Shown: in pieces, positions 54,715-64,000 of the stretch
Layout: the number at the start of each line of letters is the position of its first letter
Numbering within the stretch: the stretch's first letter is position 1
Source: Stomoxys calcitrans
Lineage: Eukaryota > Arthropoda > Insecta > Diptera > Muscidae
Assembly (NCBI RefSeq): GCF_963082655.1
Contig: NC_081554.1
Location: 92,758,245-92,822,244 of the forward strand
DNA length: 64,000 nucleotides
Direction of reading: 5' to 3'
Made by a program: the position numbers and the translations under genes
The notes under the pieces: generated by a model
What the model was told of the DNA's origin: nothing
Database searches by the model: none
What the model saw: only the letters and a program-made list of their open reading frames with translations

Positions 54715-55010
54715 CAGAAATGGTTGCTGAAACAACAAACAATCTATGCTGTCATAGCAGACCAATATGTAAGCTATCGTAGTAACTAATTTTTGACAGT
54801 TCAGCAGTACTATGTTTCCAACATTTTAGGAGATTTCATAGTTGAAACTGCAGATTGTGGTAGTTAAAATAGCAAATGTTTGGAATATATTAAATCATAT
54901 GTTTGCTCAAACAGCAGACATGTCTGCTTACCCATTTTCGGCAGACAAAACTGCTATTTTAGCAACCTTTTTTGCTATTTAGAATAACAAATTTAGTTGA
55001 GTGTATGAGT
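54715..55010 (+). repeat. CAGCAGA-type repeat, best complete segment
   Basis: GGTTGCTGAAACAACAAACA, GCAGACATGTCTGCTTACCC, CGGCAGACAAAACTGCTATT, TTTTGCTATTTAGAATAACAAATTT then TTGAGTGTATGAG. Confidence 0.72.
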
Positions 55011-55014
55011 GTAG

Positions 55015-55755
55015 CGATTACCTTTTGAACTAGTGTTTATAGGAGTTTTTACATCTTTAATGACATTTTCGATGTAATATGGTTCGCCTAATGTAGGGTG
55101 GCCCACAAACTCTGTGTATTGATAATAATTTTGGTCTGGCGATTAAGTTATATTGAATGCAATTATTTAAAGTGTTTATCAGTAGCTTAATATTGTTAAA
55201 TGGTAAGTTGTCATCCAAAAATGCAAAAAAGTGATAAAAAAAAACGTTTTTTTATCTTTTACTTGGTTGCCTTAAAAGTTTTTTATTAGAATGTACAAAA
55301 AAAAGACATTTGTTTTTAATAAAAAGAACAAATTTCTAGCAAAACAGTCATTGTAAAAATAATCGGCCATAGAGGCAGCAACAAATAACATCATCGCCAA
55401 ATATACAACGCAAAAACTTGGATTTTTTTCGTTTCTTTTATATTTTTCGCACACATTTGATAATGAAAATAATGCCATTTTAAGTTTGTTATGTGTTTAG
55501 TGTTGCTGTGCTGTATTCCTGTTGCCAAATTGTAGTTTGTGCACTAGCAAATGACACTAAAGTCAATATTTATTTTAATAAATCAACCTATCCTGTGACA
55601 TAAAATGTATTTATATATGTACAGATTGTTACACCCAGAGAAATTAGTTTGCTGATTTGCTCAAACACTGTCTGCTGATTTGAAATTTAATTTTTTTTAC
55701 TAATGAAGAAAACCTTTATGTGAAAATATAAATTTTTAGACATTTTATGGGCAAA
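55015..55755. other. No gene; CACCCAGAGAAAT end at about 55631
   Basis: The 68-codon minus frame at 55272-55478 is hydrophobic but unsupported. TTACACCCAGAGAAATTAGT is a repeat end. Confidence 0.45.
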
Positions 55756-55759
55756 TTTG

Positions 55760-56750
55760 TTATACCCACCACCATAGGATGGGGGTATACTATTTTCGTC
55801 ATTTTGTTTGTAACACCTCGAAATATGCGTCTAAGACCCCATAAAGTATATATATTCTTGATCGTCATGACATTTTAATTCGATCTAGCCATGTCCGTCC
55901 GTCTGTCTGTCGAAAGCACGCTAACTTTCGAAGGAGTAAAGCTAGGCGCTTGAAATCTTGCACAAATACTTTTTATTAGTGTATGCCGGTTGAGATTGTA
56001 AATGGACCAAATCGGTCCATGTTTTGATATAGCTGCCACGTGAACCGATCTTGGGTCTTTACTTCTTGAGCCTCTAGAAGGCGCAATTCCGATTTGACTC
56101 AAATTTTGCACGTGGTGTTTTGGTATCACTTCCAACAACTGTGTTATGCTTAAAATCGGTCTATAACCTGATATAGCTGTCATATAAACCGATCTTGGGT
56201 CTTTTAGCTTAGCTTTTAGAGGACGCAATTCTCATCCGATTTGGCTGTAACTTTGCACGTGGTGTTTTGTTATGGTTTTCAACAACTGTGCTAAGTATGG
56301 TTGAAATCGGTTTATAACCTTGTATAGTTGAGATATAAACCGATCTCGGATCTTGACTTCTTGTGCCAATAGAGCGCGCAATTCTCATCCGATTTGGCTG
56401 AAATTTTGCATGAGGTCTTTTGTTATGACTTCCAATAACTGTGATAAGTATGTTGCAAATCGGTACATAACCTGATATAGCTGCCATATAAACCAATCTG
56501 GGATCTCGACTTCTTGACCCTCTAGAGGGCGCAATTCTCATCCGATTTGGCAGAAATTTCGTAGAACGGCTTCTCCCATGACCTTCAACATACGTGACCA
56601 ATATAGTTTGAATCGATCTATAGATTTTGCTTCTTGAGACCCTATAAGGCCCAATTATTATCCGAATGGACTGAAATATTACACAATGACCTCTACAATG
56701 TTCAGCATTCAAACCATTTAGGGTCCGAATCGGGCTATAACTTGTTGTTT
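55760..56750 (+). repeat. DINE-like repeat, plus arm of a head-to-head pair
   Basis: Left end TATACCCACCACCATAGGATG, full GTCCGTCCGTCTGTCTGTCG tract and six or so units. The usual right end is missing. The partner lies inverted at 56830-57572. Confidence 0.88.
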
Positions 56751-56829
56751 AATAGCATTAATATGATTGTAGTATACATTTTGTTTGCTGTTATTTTAAA
56801 TCGGCAAAAAATGATGTAGAAACTTAAAA

Positions 56830-57572
56830 GAAAACAAGTTGTAGTCCGATTCGGATCATAAATGAATGCTGAACATCGCAGAAGTCATTGTGTAATATTT
56901 CAGTTCATTCGGATAAGAATTGCGCCTTGTGAGGGCTCAAGAAGCAAAATCAGGAGATAGCTTTATATGGGAGCTGTATCAAGCTATTGATCGATTCAGA
57001 CCATATTAGACACGTATGTTGAATGTCATGAGAGAAGCCGTTGTACGAAATTTCTGCCAAATCGGAGGAGAATTGCGCCTTCTAGAGGGTCAAGAAATCG
57101 AGATCCCAAATCGTTTTATATGGCAGCTATATCAGGTTATGTACCGATTTGCGCCATACTTATGACAGTTATTGGAAGTCAAAACAAAACACCTCAAGCA
57201 AATTTTAGCCAAATCGGATGAGAATTGCGCGCTCTATTGGCTCAAGAAGTCAAGATACAAGATCGGTTTATATGGCAGCTATACCAGATTATGAACCAAT
57301 TTGAATCATACTTAAAACAGTTGTTGGAAGTGATACCAAAACACGTCGTGCAAAATTTCAGTCAAATCGGATAATAATTGCGCCCTCTAGAGGCTCAAGT
57401 TAGCGTGCTTTCGACAAACAGATGGACGGACGGACGGACATGGCTAGATCGATTTAAAATGACATGACAATCAAGAATATATATACTTTTTTGGGTCTCA
57501 GACGCCAATTTCGAGTGTTAGAAACAGAATGACGAAATTAGTATACCCCCATCCTTTGGTGGAGGGTATAAT
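56830..57572 (-). repeat. DINE-like repeat, minus arm of the pair
   Basis: Starts within a late unit (ACAAGTTGTAGTCCGATTCGG) and ends GATGGACGGACGGACGGACATGG...CCCATCCTTTGGTGGAGGGTATA. Together with the preceding copy it forms an inverted repeat with roughly 80 bases between. Confidence 0.88.
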
Positions 57573-57589
57573 AACCTTTATATACCTTT

Positions 57590-57965
57590 AATACTAAAAG
57601 ATAAGATGCAATATAAAAATTGGTGAAGTATTTTTGAAATTTTAAGGCTATTTTCAACTTTTTACCATCTTAAAACAGTAGAAAATGTTTTACCAAAAAA
57701 AAAGCCTGCTATCCCATTTTCAGCAGACTTTTTGTTGTTCCAGCAAACATTTTTGTTGTTTTTACTAAAAAATTTCTCTGAGTGTAAGTTGCTTCCTAAT
57801 TACTTTCTTTTGAATTATTCCTGTTTATACCCACCACCATAGGAATTTAATCTGCTGACTATAATTTTGTTTGTTTTGAACTTCTAAACAAGCATTGAAG
57901 CATATGCTGTATATAAATATAAATGTCTGCCAATTTTAGGCGTACATATTTTGCTTAGAAGCAAA
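57590..57965 (-). repeat. CAGCAGA-type repeat, with a DINE end scrap
   Basis: TTTTCAGCAGACTTTTTGTTG and AATTTCTCTGAGTGTAAG (inverted end motif). TTTATACCCACCACCATAGG at 57822-57841 is only the first bases of a DINE. Confidence 0.6.
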
Positions 57966-58004
57966 AATACATATGATTTTAGTAGTTATTTGATATACTC
58001 TTGG

Positions 58005-58205
58005 TTTTTCGAACATCTTCCAACTCGAAGTCATATTCAATGCTTTCTATTCAAAGAATAGCATAGCAAAGAACTTATACAAGTTGAGCAAGTGTGTGTT
58101 ACTATTCTAAACATTTTGACTGGTTAGTGGATCATGATTTCTGATACGTCATGTATCTTCATCAACACCTTTGTCAAATTAAGTAAGGTGCCCTACATAC
58201 ACAAA
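58005..58205 (+). repeat. 200-bp dispersed repeat, copy 2 (copy 3 fragment at 58505-58600)
   Basis: Same ordered blocks as 47095-47300, with scattered substitutions. The fragment at 58505 keeps CATTCAAAGAATATAGCATAGC and CCAAGTGTGTGCTG. Confidence 0.75.
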
Positions 58206-58849
58206 GAATATTGAGTACGGTGTAGAGCACGCTTTTGTTTTGAAACAGGACTTCATAAGTCCTCTAACTATCCAAGATACCAGAAAGCCTTACTTTTCAC
58301 TATTCCGATACAAAGTAATCAACAACATTGCCCAACTCTTTTTGTTGTGCACTTGAACATTCTTTGAATGTCACCGCAAATGCTTTTTGTGCTTGGCCCG
58401 CATTGACCTACAGCACAGCGACGGGCCGATTCGTTTGGTTTGTCTGTTTGCCATTTGTCTGTTAGCGCTCCTTTTTTTTTTCTTTAAAATCTTTTCGTGA
58501 TTTTTTGATCATTTTCCAGCTCCAGATCATATTCAAGCTTTCCATTCAAAGAATATAGCATAGCAAAGAACATACAAAAAATGACCAAGTGTGTGCTGTT
58601 ATTTTCTACTATTATTTAAAATCGTTAAAAAAAATTTTCAAACTGTAGAAAACTCCAAAAACTTTACGCTTTATACCCCTTAAATTAAAAGATTAGATGC
58701 AATATACGGATTTTTGAAGTATATAATATTATATTTTGGCTATTTTTAACATTTCCATCTAGAGGTTATACACGATAAAAACAAACAGGAGGATTGAAGA
58801 ACCAGAGTGGGGATCGACAACGCCCATCCCCACGCAAACACGGGTCGTC

Positions 58850-59780
58850 TAAAAAAACCCCCTAAAATGGGTTTTTTTGGACGATCATGACAATATGGGA
58901 CTCAGATGAAAGGTATTCGGGAAAAACAGGCTTTGTAATTTGTTGATATCGGAATGGGGCGGATCCTCCACCAACCAAAATCAATGGGTATCGAATGAAA
59001 GGTATTGAAGAGTATAATGCGAATATGGTATTTAAATAGGGTCGAAGTACCCAGAAAGTCGCCCTAACCCCAAAAGTCCTCAAAGCAGACAAATTGAACG
59101 TTCATATAAATATGGGGCTCCAATGAAAGGTATTCGGGAGTAGATTACGAAACTGGTATACAAAAACCTGGTTAACCGATTTTCTTACAATATTTACAGA
59201 TTGTGTAGGTTTTTGTGGAAGGAAACATGGCTTATATAATTTATTGATATCGGATGGGGGCGGAACCCCCATACCCCAAAACCACCACCCAATATCAAAA
59301 GTTGGCCGATAGGCATTATATGGGTATCAAATGAAAGGTATTGGAGAAAACCAATATCGTATTAAAATTTTGGGTCCAAGTACCCAGCGGGGCGCCCCAA
59401 CCCCAAAACTCAGCTAAAACGATATATTCGACGTTCATGTCAATAGGGGACTTAAAAAAAGTATTCGGCAGTAGATTACAAATATGGCATAGAAAATTAG
59501 GTCCAAGTTATGGGAGGTCGCCCCACTCCAAAATGGGCACATTAGCCTACTGTGGCAATATGGAGCTCAAATCAACGGTGTTTAGGAGTAAAGAACGAAT
59601 TTCATAACTATTTTCAGGGCAAAGCGCCGGTGGGCGCCCCATCCCTCCAAACGGTTCCCGTTTACATACCATGGCTATATGGGGCTCCAACTAAAGAGAT
59701 TTGGGAGTGAAGCACAAATTTAATATCGTTTTTTGAGTCGTAATGTCTGAGGTGCCATCCCTCCTCTAAAAAGCACTTCG
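58850..59780 (+). repeat. Family G repeats, several tandem-like units
   Basis: Blocks recur every 200-odd bases: TATGGG(A/G)CTC, ATGAAAGGTATT, GGGAGTAGA and GATTTTCTTACAATATTTAC. Short frames on both strands are repeat-derived. Confidence 0.6.
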
Positions 59781-59859
59781 CGTTACCCTATTTTGCAAAA
59801 CACAAGATATTGGAGATTTCGATTGCGATTCGTTTAAAATTTTTTTTGCACCCTTACAG

Positions 59860-60510
59860 TTTTGCTCCTTTTAGTTCCGTTCCACAAAAGGAACTAGTTA
59901 ATTTTCTTTGTTCCTTTTTGTTTGCGATACCCTTTTTTGTTTCCTTCATACAAAATAAAAAAAGAACTTTGAATTTTGTTTTGAACCTTAAAATGAGTGT
60001 TTCTATTTCTACATATAGATAAAAACATTCAGCCTGTATAAGTAATTGAATTTAAAATTAATTTTTTGTACTTTTCTTTAAACAAGTATTAAGTCTAGAT
60101 GCTGAAAAAACACGAATCGAAGCGCATCAAACAATTAGATTTGTTGACAATAAAAAAAAAAATATGTGGATGCCACCACGTTTATTTATTTGAGCCACCA
60201 CATTCATTTGATGTGGTTGCCACAAATAATTTATTTTCCTTTCACCTAAATCAGAACGTACACAGTTGTTGCCTATTGAAAAAGTTGACGCTTTTATTTA
60301 GTTGTTGTATGAATCTGAAAAATATGGCATGTCAATCAGCTGATCTACAAATTAACAAAAGGAAGAAAAAGAAAAGTGTACATGCAAACAAGGCAACCAT
60401 GAAACTATAAGAAAGAAAGAGATGGAACTAGTTCCAACAGTTCCTTACTTGGATAAGTTCCAATGAACTAGTTCCATCCGGAACCACCCAACTCTACTAA
60501 CAGTGAAATA
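59860..60510. repeat. Region bounded by GGAACTAGTTCC-type words
   Basis: CCACAAAAGGAACTAGTTAA and GTTCC words at 59870-59920; GGAACTAGTTCCAACAGTTCC and GAACTAGTTCCATCCGGAACC at 60424-60485. These may be the ends of an old element, but no clean inverted terminus was found. The 103-codon frame between them is Lys/Leu-rich with no recognised domain. Confidence 0.35.
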
Positions 60511-60599
60511 AAACAAAAGATGGTTTCAATTGTTGGTGTCGGGTGCCTCGGGGGCCACCCAAAACCCGACACATTGGTATATATAAAGACCAATCACGA

Positions 60600-60870
60600 T
60601 GTAGATTGATGTAGATCGTTGGGAATTGCATATGGGCTATATCGTTTCAGATGTGGATATAGATCCTATATAAACCGATCTTCTAATTTGCCCAAGATTT
60701 ACCACTTAGTGTTCTGTTATGACTTCCAAAATCCATGGCAAATATGGTCTAAATCGGTCTATAACCTTATACAGCTCCCATATAAACTGATCTCCCAATT
60801 AGTCTTCTATGGTCTCAAGAAGCTTAAATTTTTGATTGAATCGGCCAAAATTTTGTACATAAAGTAGACA
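60600..60870 (+). repeat. DINE-related fragment
   Basis: ATAGATCCTATATAAACCGATCT, TAAATCGGTCTATAACCTTAT and CAGCTCCCATATAAACTGATC. Both ends missing. Confidence 0.65.
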
Positions 60871-60879
60871 TGTGGCCTT

Positions 60880-61500
60880 TTGCTTCATTTTTTCAAAGGT
60901 TTTTTTTCAGCACGTTTTTTTGTATTTCCCTACACCACTATTAGGGAATGGGTAAATGCAGTCAGCTTTGAAGCATGAAGTTTTAAAAGGATTAACATAA
61001 AGTAGACTTTCATTGAAGCTTTTTTTATGTTTTTGAGATCATCGGACTTGCTGACTTTACATCACATTTTTGGCATTGTTATTCTTTTTTTGAAGTCTTT
61101 TTTGTGACCCTTTTCGGACAATCCCTTTTTGGACCCATTTACATGGAAAATGGTCATGTAAATCGAATTCCGAGAAATTTTGTTCTATTTTTTTTTTTTA
61201 AAGATTTGGTGTTTTTTTTTTAATTTGCTCAAATGTTATTTTGAAAAAAAAAGTAATTCAATATTTCATTTTTTAGAACACTAACTGGACCGGTGTGCTT
61301 TCGGTATTGGTCCCAAATACTAGTATTCGTCCCGAATACTAATGTCAGATTTGTACTCTACTGTGTATAAGCCTTACATTTGAGTCCCATTTTGTACCAA
61401 TCGGCCTACATGTCGGGTTGTGGTTTTGTTGGCGTTGGGTGCCCCCTCAACACTTTACTTCAACAGTGACCCCAAACAATCGGTTTAAAATATTCATAAC
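60880..61500. other. T-rich sequence, then a family G scrap (61290-61500)
   Basis: No gene. 61330-61440 has TCAGATTTGTACTCTACTG, CATTTGAGTCCCATTTTG and CCAATCGGCCTACATGTC. Confidence 0.45.
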
Positions 61501-61514
61501 TGATACATGTAGAG

Positions 61515-61760
61515 ATCACCGGTTAGCATGTCCGCCTATGACGCCGAAATCCAGACGTAAACATCAGAAAAATGTTCAGCGGGGGTTATCCCCTTATTAA
61601 TACTGAATACATTTGTGAGATATCCTGCTATGCGGTACGCCGTTCGGGCTTGGAATAAAAAAGGAGGCCCCCTATCAATGAGCCTAAACTTTAAACGAAC
61701 TGCACTCATTGATATGGGAGAACTATCTCCTGCGCTTTAATGAAATGTTCATAGAAAATA
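61515..61760 (+). repeat. Old SINE copy
   Basis: GGTTAGCATGTCCGCCTATGACGCC, GCGGTACGCCGTTCGGGC and ATAAAAAAGGAGGCCCC. The B-box region is eroded. Confidence 0.75.
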
Positions 61761-61894
61761 TAGTTCGTTCCCATGTATGAATGGTATGTCGCTCCTGTTG
61801 TATTTTCTGGTTTGCTTTGAGTCTGATCTCAGACTGAAAATATACGAAAATAAGATTTTTTTAGTTTGTGTTTTTAGACGGGCTGCTACAAAAA

Positions 61895-62055
61895 CTACTC
61901 CACGGAGAAGTGTCACCCTGCGGCGCGCCCTTCGGACTCGGCTATAAAAAGGAGGCCCCATGTCATTGAGCTTAAACTTGAATCGGACTCATTGATATGT
62001 GAACAATTTGCCACTGTTCCTTAATTGAATGTTCATGGTCAAATTTGCATTTTGC
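61895..62055 (+). repeat. 5'-truncated SINE
   Basis: GAAGTGTCACCCTGCGGCGCG, CGGCTATAAAAAGGAGGCCCC, tail TTGAATGTTCATGGTCAAATTTGCATTTT. Confidence 0.8.
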
Positions 62056-62059
62056 TACA

Positions 62060-62960
62060 TAGAGGTTTAAATTAATTTATGGTCATAGCAAACATCTAAG
62101 TTGCAAAGTTGTAAATGAGTGTAAATTGAAAGATTACATATGTTCCGTGGTCTTGTAGGATACAAATCCAGGTGACCAGCTTCATGGGCGACCTTAATAA
62201 ATATGCATAATACTACGATTATGGTGGCCAAGAACGTCCGTGGAAAATAACGAATTAAGACAAAATTGAAAATAATATAGGAAATTCTGGTGGATGTTTC
62301 ATATATTCAATCATACTACTTTGAATTAGAATACCCATGAAAACGGGGCAGCCCCCAGCGCAATAAGCAAAATAATTGATGCATTTTGAAAGAAATACCA
62401 GAAAAACTAAATACAATTTATATTCCTATCGCACATTTTGTTGTATCTACCAAAAACATTCGTTAAATGTGCAGTTAAAAAGACACTGGTCAACAAAATG
62501 AAAAAATCGCTATTTCCTCTCCGGTTTTTAGTGTTTCTATCTTAAATTAACGAGTTATTTCCAAATCCGACAATTTTTCTCCAACTCTTCTTGTTTTTGA
62601 GATTTAGCTTATGGCCATGGTTTAAGATTTTTACCCAGATTTTCGTTATTTGGCTACTAGCAAACATTTTATTGTTTTTCCATACAATCTCACAAAATAG
62701 AATAACATCATCAGAACAAGCCATGAATTTTTCATATTATGTGTACGAAATGCGTGGTATGTCTTTGGTTATGTTTCAGTGGAAAAAGAGATCCCAGAAA
62801 GTATGTATCACCCATGGTTCGACGGATTTGCAATTGATGTTTTGCTCAGTAATTTTATGTGGAAAATGGGTACCCAAGGTGGCGTATGATGTATGTCGTA
62901 TGTGGGTATAATTATCAAATAGTTATCATACGCACCCATATACAACACATCTAATAAAGA
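62060..62960. other. No gene seen
   Basis: Mixed sequence. The frame at 62591-62911 (106 codons) has a hydrophobic start but no recognised domain, and its 3' half contains a palindromic CATACGAC/GTATGATG stretch. Not supported as a gene. Confidence 0.35.
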
Positions 62961-62964
62961 ATTA

Positions 62965-63770
62965 TACCCTCTAAATGGGCCAAATGTGTAAATGGGCCAA
63001 ATCGGATCATGTTTTGATATAGCTGCCATATAAACCGATCTTGGGTCTTGACTTTTTGAGCCTCTAGAGAGCGCAATTCTCGTCCGATTTGACTGAAATT
63101 TTGCACGTAGTGTTTTGGTATCACTTCCAACAACTGAGCTAAGTATAGTTCAAATCGGTCCATGGTTTGATATAACTGCCATATAAACCGATCTTGGGTC
63201 TTGACTTCTTTAACCTCTAGAGGGCGCAATTCTCATTCGATTTGGCTGAAATTTTGCATGAGGTTTTTTGTTATGACTTCCAATAACTGTTCTAAGTATG
63301 GCGTAAATCTGAACATAAGCTGATATAGCTGCTATATAAACCGATCTGGGATCTTGATTCCTTGAGCCTCTAGAGAACGCAATTCTCTTCCGATTTTGCA
63401 GAAATTTTGTACATTTTGTTCTCTCATGACCTTCAACATACGTGTCTAATATGGTCTGAATCGAACAATAGCTTGATACAGCTGCCTTATAAACCTATCT
63501 CCCGTTTTTGCTTCTTGAGTCCCTACAAGGTGCAATTCTTATCCGAATTAACTGAAATATTACACAATGACTTCAACAATGTTCAGCATTCATTTATGGT
63601 CCGAATCGGACTATAACTTAATATAGCTCCAATATCATAACAGTTCTTATTCAATATTTTGTGTTTGCCTAAAAAGAGATACCGCGCATAGAATTCGACA
63701 AATGCGATCCATGGTGGAGGGTATATAATATTCGACCCGGCCGAACTTAGCACACTCATACTTGTTTTGG
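62965..63770 (+). repeat. DINE-like repeat, right part
   Basis: Starts AAATGGGCCAAATCGGATCATG, four units, right end GACCCGGCCGAACTTAGCACAC then TCATACTTGTTTT. The left end and microsatellite are absent. Confidence 0.85.
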
Positions 63771-63781
63771 GGGAGTCTTCA

Positions 63782-63930
63782 AATGGCAAAGTAACTCACA
63801 AATGTCGCCAGCATTAAGAGGGGATAACCACAACTGAAATTTTATTTCAGATGTCTCCAACAGCATTCGAAACCAAGCGTTCAGCGTCAAACGCGGACAT
63901 GCTATCCTTTGCGCTACGGTGGCCTCCAAA
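63782..63930 (-). repeat. SINE head fragment
   Basis: Inverted SINE from mid-body (GGCAAAGTAACTCACAAATG) to the inverted A-box (CATGCTATCCTTTGCGCTACGG) and GTGGCCTCC. The tail half is missing. The B-box is mutated (CATTCGAAACC). Confidence 0.78.
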
Positions 63931-64000
63931 TTATTGGTGTTGCTAACATGAGGAATTCATGGCTTGTCCTGAAAATGTAAGTTTATTTAAAAGTACTGCT

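Noticed and set aside
56209..56712. 167-codon minus frame
   Set aside because: Another DINE-derived frame with the recurring SRGSRSQDPRSVY-type units.
62591..62911. 106-codon frame with hydrophobic start
   Set aside because: No recognisable domain and no conserved context; the second half overlaps a palindromic stretch.

Overview
This is a TE-packed, AT-rich window of a eukaryotic nuclear genome, most likely a muscid or other calyptrate fly. The signs are mini-me/DINE-like repeats that pair a TATATATA stretch with a GTCY-type microsatellite, mariner/pogo-type MITEs, tRNA-derived SINEs, APE-type LINEs and a Ty3/gypsy element. There are no bacterial-style operons and no CRISPR. The species call is inference from repeat content.

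Only one cellular protein gene is supported: a two-exon, minus-strand gene at 1441-2119 that resembles CINP (cyclin-dependent kinase 2-interacting protein). A possible 5' UTR exon of a plus-strand gene lies at about 31.65-32.31 kb and ends in a strong splice donor. If it is real, the rest of the window may be part of a very long first intron. Two unrecognised minus-strand open frames (3.53-4.03 kb and 10.97-11.20 kb) are listed at low confidence.

Layout. 0-1.3 kb: decayed LINE. 1.4-2.7 kb: CINP-like gene and a mariner MITE. 3-7.6 kb: SINE and LINE remnants. 7.6-10.4 kb: an inverted-repeat element carrying a DINE and a pogo-like MITE, then a LINE 3' end. 12.2-16.1 kb: RTE-like and CR1/Jockey-like LINE remnants, the second interrupted by a SINE. 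16.9-31 kb: many DINE copies, hairpins, a GC-rich repeat, LINE RNase H debris and a perfect 195-bp-arm foldback mariner. 33.0-38.9 kb: an intact gypsy element (single 1417-residue Gag-Pol, target duplication, near-identical LTRs) inside a DINE that carries a 153-bp tandem array. 41.2-44.1 kb: SINE inside LINE inside mariner. 44-64 kb: CAGCAGA-type repeats, an unclassified repeat family called G here, a MITE, another LINE, a twin-primed SINE, a head-to-head DINE pair and further SINEs.

The gypsy element is the only autonomous-looking element. All LINE copies are frameshifted or internally deleted. Nested insertions give relative ages: gypsy is younger than its DINE host, and SINEs are younger than the LINE or GC-rich repeat they interrupt. 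No obviously new multi-gene system is present. The most unusual objects are the perfect foldback mariner, a decayed hammerhead-like motif of Penelope type, template-switch hairpins and the in-frame 153-bp array.
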